DNA of 64,000 nucleotides from Brucella sp. 21LCYQ03 (GCF_023554105.1 NZ_JAMJWE010000003.1:1-64000); one strand, 5' to 3'; shown: positions 1 through 8,642, counted from the first letter of the stretch. Translations and numbers: made by a program. The notes: generated from the letters alone by a model not told the origin.

Positions 1-1
1 T

Positions 2-1018
2 CCAGGTACCGAAACCTGCCTTCGTATCCACGGCTATGTTCGTGCGGACATCAAGGGCGGCGATGACGTTTACTACCGTGGCGCAGGCCTTAGCCGTAAT
101 GCTGACGGCGGCATCAAGTTTGACCCAACAGGTAAAGACCGCGACACATACAACTTCTTGACCCGTTTTTCGCTGAAGTTCAGCACCGCTTCGGAAACCG
201 AACTCGGCACATTGAAGACCTATGCTGAAACTCGCTTCCAGTACGAAAATGGCGCAGATTCGGGTTCTTCCGGTTCCTTGCGTTATGGCTACATTCAGCT
301 CGGCGGCCTTCGCGTTGGTCTTGATGAATCGGCATTCGTAACCTTCCCTGGTTACTATGGCGACGTCATGAACGACGACGTGATCCTCGGTGGCGGCTAC
401 CGCACCAACGCAATCAGCTACACCTTCACTGGCGGCAATGGCTTCTCGGCTATCATCGCTGTTGAACAGGGTTCTGATGGCGACATCGACTTTAACGGCA
501 AGATTGATGACTACACACCACACGTTGTTGGTGGCCTGAAGTATGCTCAGGGCTGGGGTTCGATCACCGGTGTTGCAGCTTACGACGCACGTAACGAAAA
601 GTGGGCTGGTAAGGTTCGCCTCGACGTTAATGTAACTGAACAGTTCTCCGTATGGGTACAGGGCGGCTACAAGTCGAACAAAGACACATACTACTACGTT
701 AATGGCTCAACTGTTGACGTAGCTACAGGTAACATCCGTGGCGTTCGTGCAATCGACAGCTTCTACGGCACATGGGGCGGCGATTGGGCTGTTTGGGGTG
801 GCGCGAAGTATCAGGCAACTGAAAAGGCAGCCTTCAACATTCAGGCTGCTTGGGAAGATGCTGGCACATTCGCAGCTACTGCAAACGTAGCTTACCAGCT
901 GGTTCCTGGCTTCACCATCACTCCAGAAGTTTCCTACACCAAGTGGAACGACGACAAGTCGATCCTCAAGGGCCAGGACGCTTGGCAGGGTATGGTTCGC
1001 TTCCAGCGCTCGTTCTAA
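2..1018 (+). CDS. Omp2-type general porin, 3' part (5' end outside window)
   Basis: The reading frame is open from base 2 to the stop at 1016-1018, so the gene starts before the window. The part present encodes 338 residues. It begins with a stretch typical of Brucella Omp2a/Omp2b porins ([19 protein letters not shown]) and is rich in Gly, Tyr and alternating beta-strand patterns such as [15 protein letters not shown]. The last residue is Phe, in RFQRSF, the usual C-terminal signal for BAM-dependent insertion into the outer membrane. The family forms trimeric 16-strand diffusion channels for small hydrophilic solutes. I cannot tell Omp2a from Omp2b, because the distinguishing loops need an alignment. 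A strong terminator follows 22 bases after the stop. Confidence 0.9.
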   Translation, partial: PGTETCLRIHGYVRADIKGGDDVYYRGAGLSRNADGGIKFDPTGKDRDTYNFLTRFSLKFSTASETELGTLKTYAETRFQYENGADSGSSGSLRYGYIQLGGLRVGLDESAFVTFPGYYGDVMNDDVILGGGYRTNAISYTFTGGNGFSAIIAVEQGSDGDIDFNGKIDDYTPHVVGGLKYAQGWGSITGVAAYDARNEKWAGKVRLDVNVTEQFSVWVQGGYKSNKDTYYYVNGSTVDVATGNIRGVRAIDSFYGTWGGDWAVWGGAKYQATEKAAFNIQAAWEDAGTFAATANVAYQLVPGFTITPEVSYTKWNDDKSILKGQDAWQGMVRFQRSF

Positions 1019-1040
1019 TCCTAACGGATTGGTTACAGGA

Positions 1041-1070
1041 AACCCGGCAGCTTGGCTGCCGGGTTTTTTA
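1041..1070 (+). terminator. Rho-independent terminator of the porin gene
   Basis: A 10-bp perfect stem (AACCCGGCAG / CTGCCGGGTT) with a 5-base loop is followed by a T run. It lies 22 bases after the porin stop codon and has the classic intrinsic terminator form. Confidence 0.9.
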
Positions 1071-1173
1071 TTGTCTTCAATTATGAAATGCAGCTTGTAC
1101 CCTTGCATTTTTTGGTCAGGCGGTTCTTTTGGTGATCTCAATCACACACGATTTGCGTCGGAGATACTGATAT

Positions 1174-1809
1174 ATGCTGAAATGGTTCTGGCCAGCTTTG
1201 ACATGGACTGCTGCTTTGACATCACTCGCACTTTGGTTTGGCGCAGATAGGGTTGAAGCCGATATCGCTGCACAAACAGGGAAGGCGCTTTCACCTTTTG
1301 TCTGGGCAGGATTTGATGTAGATGGCCGAGATGTCGTCCTTAAGGGTATGGCACCTGACGTTGAAACGCAGAAGGCTGCAGTCGAAGCTGTGCAGAACAT
1401 TCAAAGTATCGGCGCGCTTTCAGATTTGACAACCGTACTTCAGGCAGTGAGTCCATACGTTTTTAAACTGACAAAAAACGGTGAGGGCATCGTTCTTTCC
1501 GGATTTATTCCAGAAAATTCAATGCGTGATGCGATTATGAACGCTGCTGAATTGACTGTGCAGGGAGGGCTTGTCGATGACGAGATGGCGCTCGCACGCG
1601 GCGCGACTCCTGAATTCCAAAATCGGGTTATGTTCATCATCGACATTGCTAATCAACTAGCGGAAGGTGAGATCGAACTCTCTGAAGCCGCGTTGTCGGT
1701 TAACGGAAAAGCACTCAACACTGTTTCATTTAATGCATTGAAAACAAAAATGAATGCATCACTACCTTATAGCCTCACACTATCTGGATATAATATTACA
1801 AATCCATGA
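1174..1809 (+). CDS. BON-domain envelope protein
   Basis: 211 residues. Residues 5-24 form a hydrophobic anchor. The remainder resembles the duplicated BON-like region of rhizobial OmpA-family proteins: GADRVEADIAAQTG, then FDVDGRDVVLKGMAPD at about 48-63, SPYVFKLTKNGEGIVLSGFIPE at about 93-114, and a third similar turn near 170-180. The relatives I know continue into a C-terminal OmpA peptidoglycan-binding domain; here the protein stops without it. BON domains are thought to bind membranes or act as stress-resistance modules in the periplasm. The gene lies downstream of the porin terminator, with 103 bases for its own promoter. Function is unproven. The family call rests on motif resemblance only. 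Confidence 0.65.
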   Translation: MLKWFWPALTWTAALTSLALWFGADRVEADIAAQTGKALSPFVWAGFDVDGRDVVLKGMAPDVETQKAAVEAVQNIQSIGALSDLTTVLQAVSPYVFKLTKNGEGIVLSGFIPENSMRDAIMNAAELTVQGGLVDDEMALARGATPEFQNRVMFIIDIANQLAEGEIELSEAALSVNGKALNTVSFNALKTKMNASLPYSLTLSGYNITNP

Positions 1810-1932
1810 GCCAGAACGGCATGTAAACGCTGTCATCCCCTATTTCTTTCTGTCGTTTGATTGACACCGGGGCATTCGCTGCCTTTCCTGTATATATTAA
1901 CAAGTGCTTCGGATTAATTGGCAGGCGGATCT

Positions 1933-2022
1933 ATGTTTTATCTCATCGGAATGTTTTGGCCTATACTCTTGCTTTCAATGGCGATTGGTGTGGCGGTGGG
2001 GTGGCTGACAGCTCACCGATGA
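1933..2022 (+). CDS. 29-residue single-pass membrane peptide (hypothetical)
   Basis: A short ORF, too small for most gene callers: MFYLIGMFWPILLLSMAI followed by GVAVGWLTAHR and a TGA stop. Almost the whole peptide is one hydrophobic helix with a Gly-rich second half and a basic C-terminus, so it should sit in the inner membrane with its C-terminus inside. A purine-rich GGCGGATCT precedes the ATG. It lies between two other small envelope genes in the same direction. The hydrophobic pattern and the very early stop argue for a real membrane peptide, but no homology search could be done. Confidence 0.5.
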   Translation: MFYLIGMFWPILLLSMAIGVAVGWLTAHR

Positions 2023-2165
2023 GAGATTTGAGCACGTATTTCGTTCAATTAAACCGAAGTGTGCTTTAAAACTCATCGCATAAGGTGATGCGTTGTATGT
2101 ACAGGGGCTTAGAGCAGCGCAGCTTACAGGCCACGGTAAATGCATAGAGTAAGAGGAACCCCAAG

Positions 2166-2834
2166 ATGTTGATGTTGATTATTCAGCTCGCGATTTTAAT
2201 TGCCGGTGCTTTCATAATTGGCTGTATTTCAGGCCGTCTCATCAAGGGTAAAAAGCCGACCGACCGGCTTTTAGAAGACACGATTATCGCTGCAGCACTC
2301 TCAACACCTGCTAATAACGATAAGCCTGAGCCCATCGTCGCCACAAAAGCCCTTGCAGTAGAAGAGCCTGCTTCGCAACAAGCCGAAGCGATACCAATAG
2401 CTGTAGAACAGCTTCATCAAACTGCCGAAATAGTGGAACTCGAAAGTGAGGCACCGCCTGCGGAAGAGCTTTCTAAAGAAGATGCGCCAGAACAGATTAC
2501 TGATCCTAACCGTCCGGAGCTTTTTAATGTGCCTTTGAATGGCCAATCCGATGATTTGGCAAAGATTGATGGAATTGGCCAGTCAGTGAAGGCATTGCTA
2601 GAAAATCTGGGTGTCTTTCATTATTCGCAGATCGCTCAATGGAATCTGGATCAGGCGAAATGGGTGGAGCATCAAATCGGGTTTGCAGGTCGCGTGACGC
2701 GTGAGAACTGGGTTGCTCAGGCAGTCAAACTGACCGAAACGACACAGCGTAGTGCAGAAAAGAAGCCGGTAAAATCAAAGAAAGCAGCGACGAAATCAAA
2801 GTCTCCAGCCCGCCGAAAGAAGATTGAAGGCTGA
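2166..2834 (+). CDS. membrane-anchored protein with C-terminal helix-hairpin-helix domain
   Basis: 222 residues in four parts. Residues 3-24 are a transmembrane anchor (IIQLAILIAGAFIIGC). Residues 30-125 are an acidic, Ala/Pro/Glu-rich linker. Residues 129-188 are a domain with the pattern DDLAKIDGIG...LGVFHYSQIAQW...RENWVAQA. The tail, 196-222, is Lys/Arg-rich (KKPVKSKKAATKSKSPARRKK). The 129-188 domain is the same helix-hairpin-helix-like module found at the C-terminus of rhizobial ribosomal protein L21 and NuoE, where it is also an appendage of unclear role. Together with the basic tail it suggests nucleic-acid binding next to the membrane, but that is inference. An AGAGGAACC ribosome-binding site lies just before the ATG. 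Confidence 0.7.
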   Translation: MLMLIIQLAILIAGAFIIGCISGRLIKGKKPTDRLLEDTIIAAALSTPANNDKPEPIVATKALAVEEPASQQAEAIPIAVEQLHQTAEIVELESEAPPAEELSKEDAPEQITDPNRPELFNVPLNGQSDDLAKIDGIGQSVKALLENLGVFHYSQIAQWNLDQAKWVEHQIGFAGRVTRENWVAQAVKLTETTQRSAEKKPVKSKKAATKSKSPARRKKIEG

Positions 2835-2880
2835 GAATTGCAAATGTGATTTACTTTTGACCGACATTGAGACGATTTAT

Positions 2881-5010
2881 CTATCGCCTGCCGTAAATCA
2901 AATCGGTTCGAATATCAGCACTACCTGTAAGACGCGCTTTGTAAACTTCATAATTTTCCATGACACGCTGAACATAGTTGCGTGTTTCTGAGAAAGGGAT
3001 GCGCTCGATCCAGTCAACAACGTCTTCGATAGACTTGCCGCGAGGATCACCATATCTTTCCATCCACTCGGTTGCGCGCCGTGGACCGGCATTATAGCCC
3101 GCAAAGGTAAGGACGTAGGAGCCGTTGAATCGGTCTAGTTGCTCCCCAAGGAAATGCGCTCCGAGCGTTGCATTATAAGCTGCATCACTTGTAAGTTTTT
3201 GGTCCGAGTATGACATCCCATTCCGTGTGGCAACGCTCTTTGCTGTGGCGGGCATGAGTTGCAATAGCCCACGCGCTCCTGCTTTAGAAACCGCACCAAT
3301 GTTGAACTCGCTTTCCTGGCGTGCAATTGCATAAGCCAGCGCTTTGCCAGAACCGCTTATATTGGCATTTGCCGGAATAGCGCCTGTGGGGTGTGATAAT
3401 GCGCCCACATCCAATCCACGAAATGCAGCCGCTTTGCCAACGCGTAGCGCCAGATAATGGTTTTCTTTATGCTCTGCCATTACTGCAAGCAGCGCGAGTT
3501 CTCCAACGCTGTTAATTTCCTGCGCGAGCTGCATGTAAAGCGTGGTCGCACGATTGCCGTAACCAATCTGCTCAAGCCGTTTGATCGCTTGCACGGCAGG
3601 ACGCCCGGAAAAACGGATACGTTCTGCATCGCTTGGCCGTGGGTAGGCGAGCTCTGGTGCCTTTTCGTGCAACTTTGCTGCCGAAAGCTGCCCATAGAAT
3701 GTTGTGCCAAAATGCGCTGAGCGTCTGTAATAGCCCGCCGCATTGCCACCAGCACCTTCTTCAGCGGCACGCCCCATCCAGTAATATGCACGTGATGCTG
3801 ACATAGGCCGTGATGAAATCTCAGCAATTTTGGCGAAATGTGGTGCAGCAAGCTTGGGTTGTTTGAGTGCGCGTAAGGCATACCAACCGGCATGGAACTC
3901 CGCTTCTGCGGCCATTGTCGGTGATTCTGCCGCATGTGCTGCTACAAGCTTGTATGCCAGTTGCGGTTTGTTGAGATCGAGAAGTTCGCGTGACAGAATG
4001 CGACGCTCTACCCACCAGGCATCTGGATCGACAAGCGATTGGGCATCTTTAGGCGCTTTAAGCATCAGGCTTGTTGCTTCGTCGACGCGATCTGCACGTC
4101 GAAGATAGCGAATTTGTAAAAACGCGTAAGCAGGGTTTGCGTGCCATGACCGATCTACATTTGCTATAGCTTTTGCAATATTAGGAGATTTCTGTGCCAA
4201 TGCTGCATAGGCATTATACAGTGACTGCGCCTGAGCGGGGCCAGACAATAATTTTGCAGATTGCAGACGATCATTATAAAGCGAAACCAAAAGACGGCGT
4301 TGATGGTCTTCGCGTGTCAGCACACCACTGAATTCTTTTAGCACTTTCTCTTCGTCAACTGCCGAAAGGCGCTCAGTGGTCCACCATGGTGCCAGAAGTT
4401 GATGGGCTTTGCTCGTGTTACCGGTCGCAATATATGCGCGGGCAAGCGTAATCATACCATCCGTCGTTTGCGGTTTTGTTTTGCCGAATGTGGAAATAAC
4501 AGTTGCCGCTGGAGCATTTTCTTTGAACAGTGCGCGTTCAGAATTACGGCGCAGTGCACTCATGCCGGGCCAACCGGGTAGTTCTGCAACAGCTGCCGCA
4601 ATTTCATGGCTTGTAACACCATCCATCCCGGAGGTAGCAATCGACCATGTCAGGATCTGGCGATCCAGCGATCCGTGCGTCATGCCATTGCGATAGGCGA
4701 GTGCGCCGACAATATCGCGTGAAGAGAGAGCATCGAGTCCGCTTTTCAATGTGCCGCTGATCGCGGCTGGATTTTCGACACGACTAAAAGACGATGTAAT
4801 GACAGGATCAGGTGCGGCAGGACGCGGCTTTGGCGTAACCAGATTGATAGGCGATCCATTTAGTGTGGAGGACGCAAATGGACGAGCGAACGGCGTTGGT
4901 ATATCCGTGGGTAAAGATGACTGTGCGTAAGCAGCACTGAGCTGTCCTGCAAAAAGAGAGGCTGCAATAATCCAACCACTCAACAGGGGCGCTTTCTGCT
5001 TTAATTGCAT
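2881..5010 (-). CDS. soluble lytic murein transglycosylase (Slt family)
   Basis: 709 residues when started at the ATG at 5010, which puts a clean signal peptide at residues 1-30 (GWIIAASLFAGQLSAAYAQ). Upstream in-frame codons would add an unlikely 50-residue extension. Residues about 60-540 are a helical superhelix with TPR-like repeats (AYYWMGRAAEEGAGG). The C-terminal SLT domain starts near 560 with AIARQESEFN, Glu566 being the expected catalytic acid, followed by GARGLLQLMPATA and FAGYNAGP, all diagnostic of Slt70-type enzymes. It cleaves the MurNAc-GlcNAc bond of peptidoglycan with formation of 1,6-anhydro-MurNAc in the periplasm. It is transcribed away from dapA across a 494-base spacer. 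Confidence 0.92.
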   Translation of the reverse strand: MQLKQKAPLLSGWIIAASLFAGQLSAAYAQSSLPTDIPTPFARPFASSTLNGSPINLVTPKPRPAAPDPVITSSFSRVENPAAISGTLKSGLDALSSRDIVGALAYRNGMTHGSLDRQILTWSIATSGMDGVTSHEIAAAVAELPGWPGMSALRRNSERALFKENAPAATVISTFGKTKPQTTDGMITLARAYIATGNTSKAHQLLAPWWTTERLSAVDEEKVLKEFSGVLTREDHQRRLLVSLYNDRLQSAKLLSGPAQAQSLYNAYAALAQKSPNIAKAIANVDRSWHANPAYAFLQIRYLRRADRVDEATSLMLKAPKDAQSLVDPDAWWVERRILSRELLDLNKPQLAYKLVAAHAAESPTMAAEAEFHAGWYALRALKQPKLAAPHFAKIAEISSRPMSASRAYYWMGRAAEEGAGGNAAGYYRRSAHFGTTFYGQLSAAKLHEKAPELAYPRPSDAERIRFSGRPAVQAIKRLEQIGYGNRATTLYMQLAQEINSVGELALLAVMAEHKENHYLALRVGKAAAFRGLDVGALSHPTGAIPANANISGSGKALAYAIARQESEFNIGAVSKAGARGLLQLMPATAKSVATRNGMSYSDQKLTSDAAYNATLGAHFLGEQLDRFNGSYVLTFAGYNAGPRRATEWMERYGDPRGKSIEDVVDWIERIPFSETRNYVQRVMENYEVYKARLTGSADIRTDLIYGRR

Positions 5011-5504
5011 ATCAATATTTTTCTTACCTATGACCTGTAGAGAATAGAGTGCCTGATAACTTGTCAGATATTGTTCAAATTTGGCTTTTCTAAGCCGATT
5101 TTTAGAGCAAGCATTTTGTGGTAAGACTATGATAGCGATCGGTGAAGCAATGGTTAACAAAAAGTTGTATTTTGGGGGGGCTTATTGAAATCGGACGCCA
5201 GCAACTTTGACCGATCAATTGTTAATCGCTGTTTCGCGATCAGAATGGCCCCGGAGTTTATTCCAAAAGCTGTAATCATAAAAAGAATTTCATCGGATAG
5301 GGTTTAATTTCAATAACGTGAACACGTCAGGAAAACATAATAAAAATTTCTTAAAACAATCATTTGCCTGCCGATTTGCGCTCATCTCCCGCTTGCCGGA
5401 TTTGCAGCGCGCGATTATGGTGCATCGCCTTGCAGACATTCTGGCTTAAGAGAAAGCTAGCGTGGTATTGTTGGGTTTAAGACTTATTTTTCAGGAGTTC
5501 ACTG
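5011..5504. other. divergent intergenic region between slt and dapA
   Basis: 494 bases, AT-rich, with no ORF I can support, no hairpin followed by a T run and no tRNA. It must carry the promoters of the transglycosylase and of dapA. I could not place a convincing -35/-10 pair. A Shine-Dalgarno CAGGAG lies 8 bases before the dapA ATG. Confidence 0.6.
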
Positions 5505-6386
5505 ATGCTGAAAGGCTCGATTACTGCACTTGTCACGCCATTCGATAGTGAAGGAGCGTTCGACGAGAAAGCCTTTCGTGAGTTCGTGAACTGGCAGATT
5601 GAAGAAGGTACACAAGGCCTGGTTCCTGTCGGTACAACCGGCGAAACACCGACGCTTTCTCATGATGAGCACAAGCGCGTTATTGAGGTGTGTATCGAAG
5701 TTGCAGCTGGTCGCGTTCCAGTGCTTGCAGGTGCCGGTTCGAACAATACTGTTGAAGCTGTAGAGCTTGCTCAGCACGCTGAAAATGCCGGTGCTAATGC
5801 TGTTCTGGTTGTGACACCTTATTATAACAAGCCAAACCAGCGTGGCTTATATGAGCATTTCTCTCGTGTAGCGCGTTCAATCTCCATTCCACTCATCATT
5901 TATAATATTCCCGGAAGGTCGATTGTCGATATGACGCCAGAGACGATGGGTGCGCTTGTGCGAGATCACAAGAACATCATTGGCGTGAAGGATGCGACCG
6001 GCAAGATTGAACGTGTTTCCGAACAGCGTTCGACTTGTGGTAAAAATTTCATTCAGCTGTCGGGAGAGGACGCAACGGCTCTTGGTTTTAATGCGCATGG
6101 TGGCGTTGGCTGCATCTCGGTGACATCCAATATTGCGCCGCGTCTGTGCGCAGAGTTTCAGCATGCCTGTCAGGCTGGTGACTATACTAAAGCACTCGAA
6201 TTACAGGATCGCTTGATGCCATTGCACAAGGCCTTGTTTATCGAACCAAATCCATCAGGCCCTAAATACGCACTTTCTCGTCTTGGGCATATTCAAAATA
6301 TTCTTCGTTCACCGATGGTTACCGTGGAATCCGCAACAGCAGAGAAGATTGATGAGGCGATGAAACACGCTGGCCTCATTAATTGA
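5505..6386 (+). CDS. dapA: 4-hydroxy-tetrahydrodipicolinate synthase
   Basis: 293 residues, normal DapA length. It condenses pyruvate with L-aspartate semialdehyde, the first committed step to diaminopimelate and lysine, in the cytosol. Visible motifs are GTTGE at 43-47, YNIPGR at 133-138 with the catalytic Tyr133, and IIGVKDATG with the Schiff-base Lys162. The fold is a TIM barrel. The start is supported by CAGGAG 8 bases upstream. It is followed by an intrinsic terminator that separates it from smpB, although the dapA-smpB order is common in this group. Confidence 0.97.
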   Translation: MLKGSITALVTPFDSEGAFDEKAFREFVNWQIEEGTQGLVPVGTTGETPTLSHDEHKRVIEVCIEVAAGRVPVLAGAGSNNTVEAVELAQHAENAGANAVLVVTPYYNKPNQRGLYEHFSRVARSISIPLIIYNIPGRSIVDMTPETMGALVRDHKNIIGVKDATGKIERVSEQRSTCGKNFIQLSGEDATALGFNAHGGVGCISVTSNIAPRLCAEFQHACQAGDYTKALELQDRLMPLHKALFIEPNPSGPKYALSRLGHIQNILRSPMVTVESATAEKIDEAMKHAGLIN

Positions 6387-6417
6387 AGTTGCTAATTTGC
6401 TTATTTGAATGATTTTT

Positions 6418-6444
6418 ACGCTCTCGCCTGTGCGAGGGCGTTTT
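6418..6444 (+). terminator. terminator between dapA and smpB
   Basis: A 10-bp stem with one G-U pair (ACGCTCTCGC / GCGAGGGCGT) and a CTGT loop runs into TTTT. It lies 32 bases after the dapA stop and about 35 bases before the smpB ATG, so readthrough into smpB is probably reduced rather than abolished. Confidence 0.75.
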
Positions 6445-6477
6445 CATTTCCAGCGATGCGCATTATATGGTGCTATT

Positions 6478-6954
6478 ATGAATAAGCCGAAAAACTCCCC
6501 GGCACGCAAAATGGTCGCTGAAAACCGTAAAGCGCGCTACAATTTTGAGATAATGGATACGCTTGAGGCTGGTCTGGTTTTGACTGGCACCGAGGTTAAG
6601 TCATTGCGCGCTAACCAGTCCAACATTGCTGAAAGCTATGCGAGCTTTGAGAATGGCGAGTTCTGGCTGATCAATTCCTACATTCCTGAATACACTCAAG
6701 GCAATCGCTTCAATCATGAGCCTCGCCGCTTGCGGAAGCTTTTGATAAGTCAGCGCGAAATGACACGGATTTTCCAGTCCGTTTCCCGTGATGGAATGAC
6801 CGTCGTTCCGTTAAAGTTATACTTTAATGATCGTGGTCGGGCGAAGCTTGAGATCGGTGTTGCGCGGGGTAAGAAGAATCACGACAAGCGTGAGACTGAG
6901 AAGCAGCGCGATTGGAATCGCGAAAAATCACGTTTGCTGCGTGATCGCGGTTAA
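6478..6954 (+). CDS. smpB: SsrA-binding protein SmpB
   Basis: 158 residues from the ATG at 6478; a longer in-frame start exists but lies inside the dapA terminator and is unlikely. SmpB binds tmRNA and brings it to stalled ribosomes for trans-translation. Diagnostic stretches are [29 protein letters not shown] and [16 protein letters not shown], and a basic, Arg/Lys-rich C-terminal tail ([20 protein letters not shown]) that enters the decoding centre. No tmRNA gene is visible in this window. Confidence 0.97.
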   Translation: MNKPKNSPARKMVAENRKARYNFEIMDTLEAGLVLTGTEVKSLRANQSNIAESYASFENGEFWLINSYIPEYTQGNRFNHEPRRLRKLLISQREMTRIFQSVSRDGMTVVPLKLYFNDRGRAKLEIGVARGKKNHDKRETEKQRDWNREKSRLLRDRG

Positions 6955-6967
6955 GATAGCTGATCTG

Positions 6968-6993
6968 AAAAAAGCGCTTTCAAGCGCTTTTTT
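6968..6993. terminator. bidirectional terminator between smpB and the uracil-DNA glycosylase gene
   Basis: AAAAAAGCGC and GCGCTTTTTT arms form a 12-bp palindromic stem with a 2-base centre. There is an A run on one side and a T run on the other, so it can end transcription from both convergent genes. The TGA of the minus-strand gene (6980-6982) lies in the centre of the stem. Confidence 0.85.
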
Positions 6994-7630
6994 GATTCAA
7001 ATATGAGCGGACGTTCCTGAAGACGTCTCTGAACATCGGGTCAGTCAGCTTACCTGTATTGGTGTTATATCGCGAGCAATGGTAACTCGAGATTATACGC
7101 AGGCCGTTAATATCAGTTTCTTTGTTGTGTCCGAAAGGATGACGGGAGACTGGCGCACCCATAGCTCGCACAGTTGATTGGTGCGCGATTGTGCCAAGGG
7201 TTACAACGGCGCGCAAATTTTTAAAATGTGTGAGCAGAGGGCTGAAAAACTGTCGGCAATTGTTGATCTCACTGCCGATTGGTTTGTTTTCGGGTGGAAC
7301 GCATCGCACCGCGTTGACTATACCGGCGTCGACAAGTCTTAAACTGTCATCAGGCCGCGCTTCAAATTTGCCGCTTGCAAAGCCAAATTCGCATAATGTG
7401 CTGTAAAGTAGTTCGCCTGCGTAATCGCCAGTGAAAGGACGTCCTGTGCGGTTTGCGCCACGCAGTCCCGGGGCAAGACCAACGATGAGAAGCTGAACAT
7501 CATCATCATGTGCTGGAAGAAATGGTGAAACCGGCGCATTGTGCCATTCAGGCTCTTTGCGCCGCCACTCTTCAAGAAAGGCATGAAGCCTTGGGCAGAT
7601 TGTACAGTTTGGAGACGGCTCTAAAATCAT
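6980..7630 (-). CDS. uracil-DNA glycosylase, family 5 (UdgB type)
   Basis: 216 residues from the ATG at 7630; a TTG at 7651 would add seven residues. Family 5 motifs are present: GLAPGLRGANRTGRPFTGD (uracil-binding motif lacking the polar Asp/Asn of families 1 and 4), NAVRCVPPENKP and SYHCSRYNTNTG. The cysteines in NCTIC, NAVRC and NNCRQFF fit the [4Fe-4S] cluster of families 4/5. The enzyme excises uracil, and often hypoxanthine or ethenocytosine, from double-stranded DNA. It lies 30 bases downstream of the NYN gene on the same strand and probably shares its transcript. Its last codons lie inside the bidirectional terminator. Confidence 0.88.
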   Translation of the reverse strand: MILEPSPNCTICPRLHAFLEEWRRKEPEWHNAPVSPFLPAHDDDVQLLIVGLAPGLRGANRTGRPFTGDYAGELLYSTLCEFGFASGKFEARPDDSLRLVDAGIVNAVRCVPPENKPIGSEINNCRQFFSPLLTHFKNLRAVVTLGTIAHQSTVRAMGAPVSRHPFGHNKETDINGLRIISSYHCSRYNTNTGKLTDPMFRDVFRNVRSYLNQKSA

Positions 7631-7660
7631 AACCCTGCATGAACTGTACAATCATTATCG

Positions 7661-8242
7661 TCAATAGTCGTCGTCTTGATCGTCATCCTGACGGCGCTGC
7701 TGTTGTGGGCGCTCAGAAGGATCGCGGCCGATTTCAGCTTTAAGCGAAACGAGATCAATGAAATGATCGGCTTGACGACGCAACTCATCGGAAATCATCG
7801 CTGGCTGTGTCGTTAGTGTCGAAACAACTGAAACCTTACGACCCCTGCGTTGCAGAGCTTCTGCAAGCGAACGGAAATCGCCATCACCCGAAAAGATAAC
7901 AAAATGATCAACGGTATCGGTGAGCTGCATAGCATCGACGGTGAGTTCGATGTCCATGTTGCCTTTAACCTTACGGCGGCCGGTTGAATCGGTGAATTCT
8001 TTAGCAGCTTTGGTTACGACTTTATAGCCATTATAGTCGAGCCAGTCGATCAGCGGGCGAATCGATGAATATTCCTGATCTTCAACCAACGCAGTGTAAT
8101 AATATGCACGCAACAAATATCCGCGTTTTTGGAATGCCTTCAAAAGTTTACGGTAATCAATATCGAAGCCGAGGGTTTTTGAGGCAGCGTATAAATTTGC
8201 ACCGTCAATAAATAGCGCAATTTTTTCACGAGAATCGAACAT
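7661..8242 (-). CDS. NYN (PIN-like) domain protein, LabA/DUF88 family
   Basis: 193 residues from the ATG at 8242; an in-frame TTG 30 bases upstream is less likely. The NYN domain covers residues 5-155: IALFIDGANLY with Asp13 and Asn16, KGNMDIELTVDAM with an acidic pair, and FSGDGDF. These acidic residues would hold Mg2+ as in PIN nucleases. The tail (ERPQQQRRQDDDQDDDY) is Gln/Arg-rich and then acidic, probably disordered. The family is predicted to process RNA, but few bacterial members have a known substrate. It is transcribed divergently from rpoZ across 400 bases and probably precedes the uracil-DNA glycosylase gene in one mRNA. Confidence 0.85.
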   Translation of the reverse strand: MFDSREKIALFIDGANLYAASKTLGFDIDYRKLLKAFQKRGYLLRAYYYTALVEDQEYSSIRPLIDWLDYNGYKVVTKAAKEFTDSTGRRKVKGNMDIELTVDAMQLTDTVDHFVIFSGDGDFRSLAEALQRRGRKVSVVSTLTTQPAMISDELRRQADHFIDLVSLKAEIGRDPSERPQQQRRQDDDQDDDY

Positions 8243-8642
8243 CGTGCAATATATCCACTCTGCGAACCGCAAGGAGTGGGCCTGCGACCGCGTTTTTAGA
8301 ATTGTTTATTAAACGGCGGGGGTATTCATTATTGGTACCAATGACGTTTATTGGTTTCTAAGGGGATATTATAGAAAAACAAGCAACTTATGGTTGTTAT
8401 TTGTTGCTACTTAATTGCTTATGCGAGATATTTCGCTGTCGCAACCGATAATTGACAAAAATCTATTGTACCAATTTGGTCCAAACAGTGTATTTGTCTG
8501 ACAGATTTATATAAAGTCATAAACAATTGTGAATGGGACCGACATGCCATTGGCGATTTGCGCTTTTGCTTGTAATTTTGGCGCATAAGCGTTATGTGCA
8601 GGAAAAATTCCTTTAAAGTTTAATCAATGAAAGGGACCGCCT
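8243..8642. other. divergent intergenic region NYN/rpoZ with repeated ATTGGT half-sites
   Basis: 400 AT-rich bases without a supported ORF. It contains a perfect 12-bp palindrome ATTGGTACCAAT at 8331-8342, a further ATTGGT at 8350-8355, and the adjoining elements TTGTACCAA (8465-8473) and TTTGGTCCAAA (8474-8484). A TTGACA hexamer lies at 8452-8457 just before the second cluster, but no good -10 follows at 17 bases. rpoZ has a GAAAGGGA ribosome-binding site. Confidence 0.6.
8331..8342. promoter_or_regulatory. candidate operator: perfect 12-bp palindrome
   Basis: ATTGGTACCAAT is fully symmetric and lies 89 bases before the NYN start codon, a position suited to an operator. Related half-sites occur nearby at 8350-8355 and 8464-8484. 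The regulator is unknown. Confidence 0.4.

Noticed and set aside
1-1018. Porin as a pseudogene lacking its 5' end
   Set aside because: The frame is open right to the window edge and the gene ends normally; it is cut by the window, not by mutation.
1861-1896. TTGACA followed by TATATA upstream of the 29-residue peptide
   Set aside because: The hexamers are 24 bases apart, too far for a sigma70 promoter.
5010-5160. 50-residue N-terminal extension of the lytic transglycosylase
   Set aside because: The ATG at 5010 gives a clean signal peptide at the very N-terminus; the extension would bury it.
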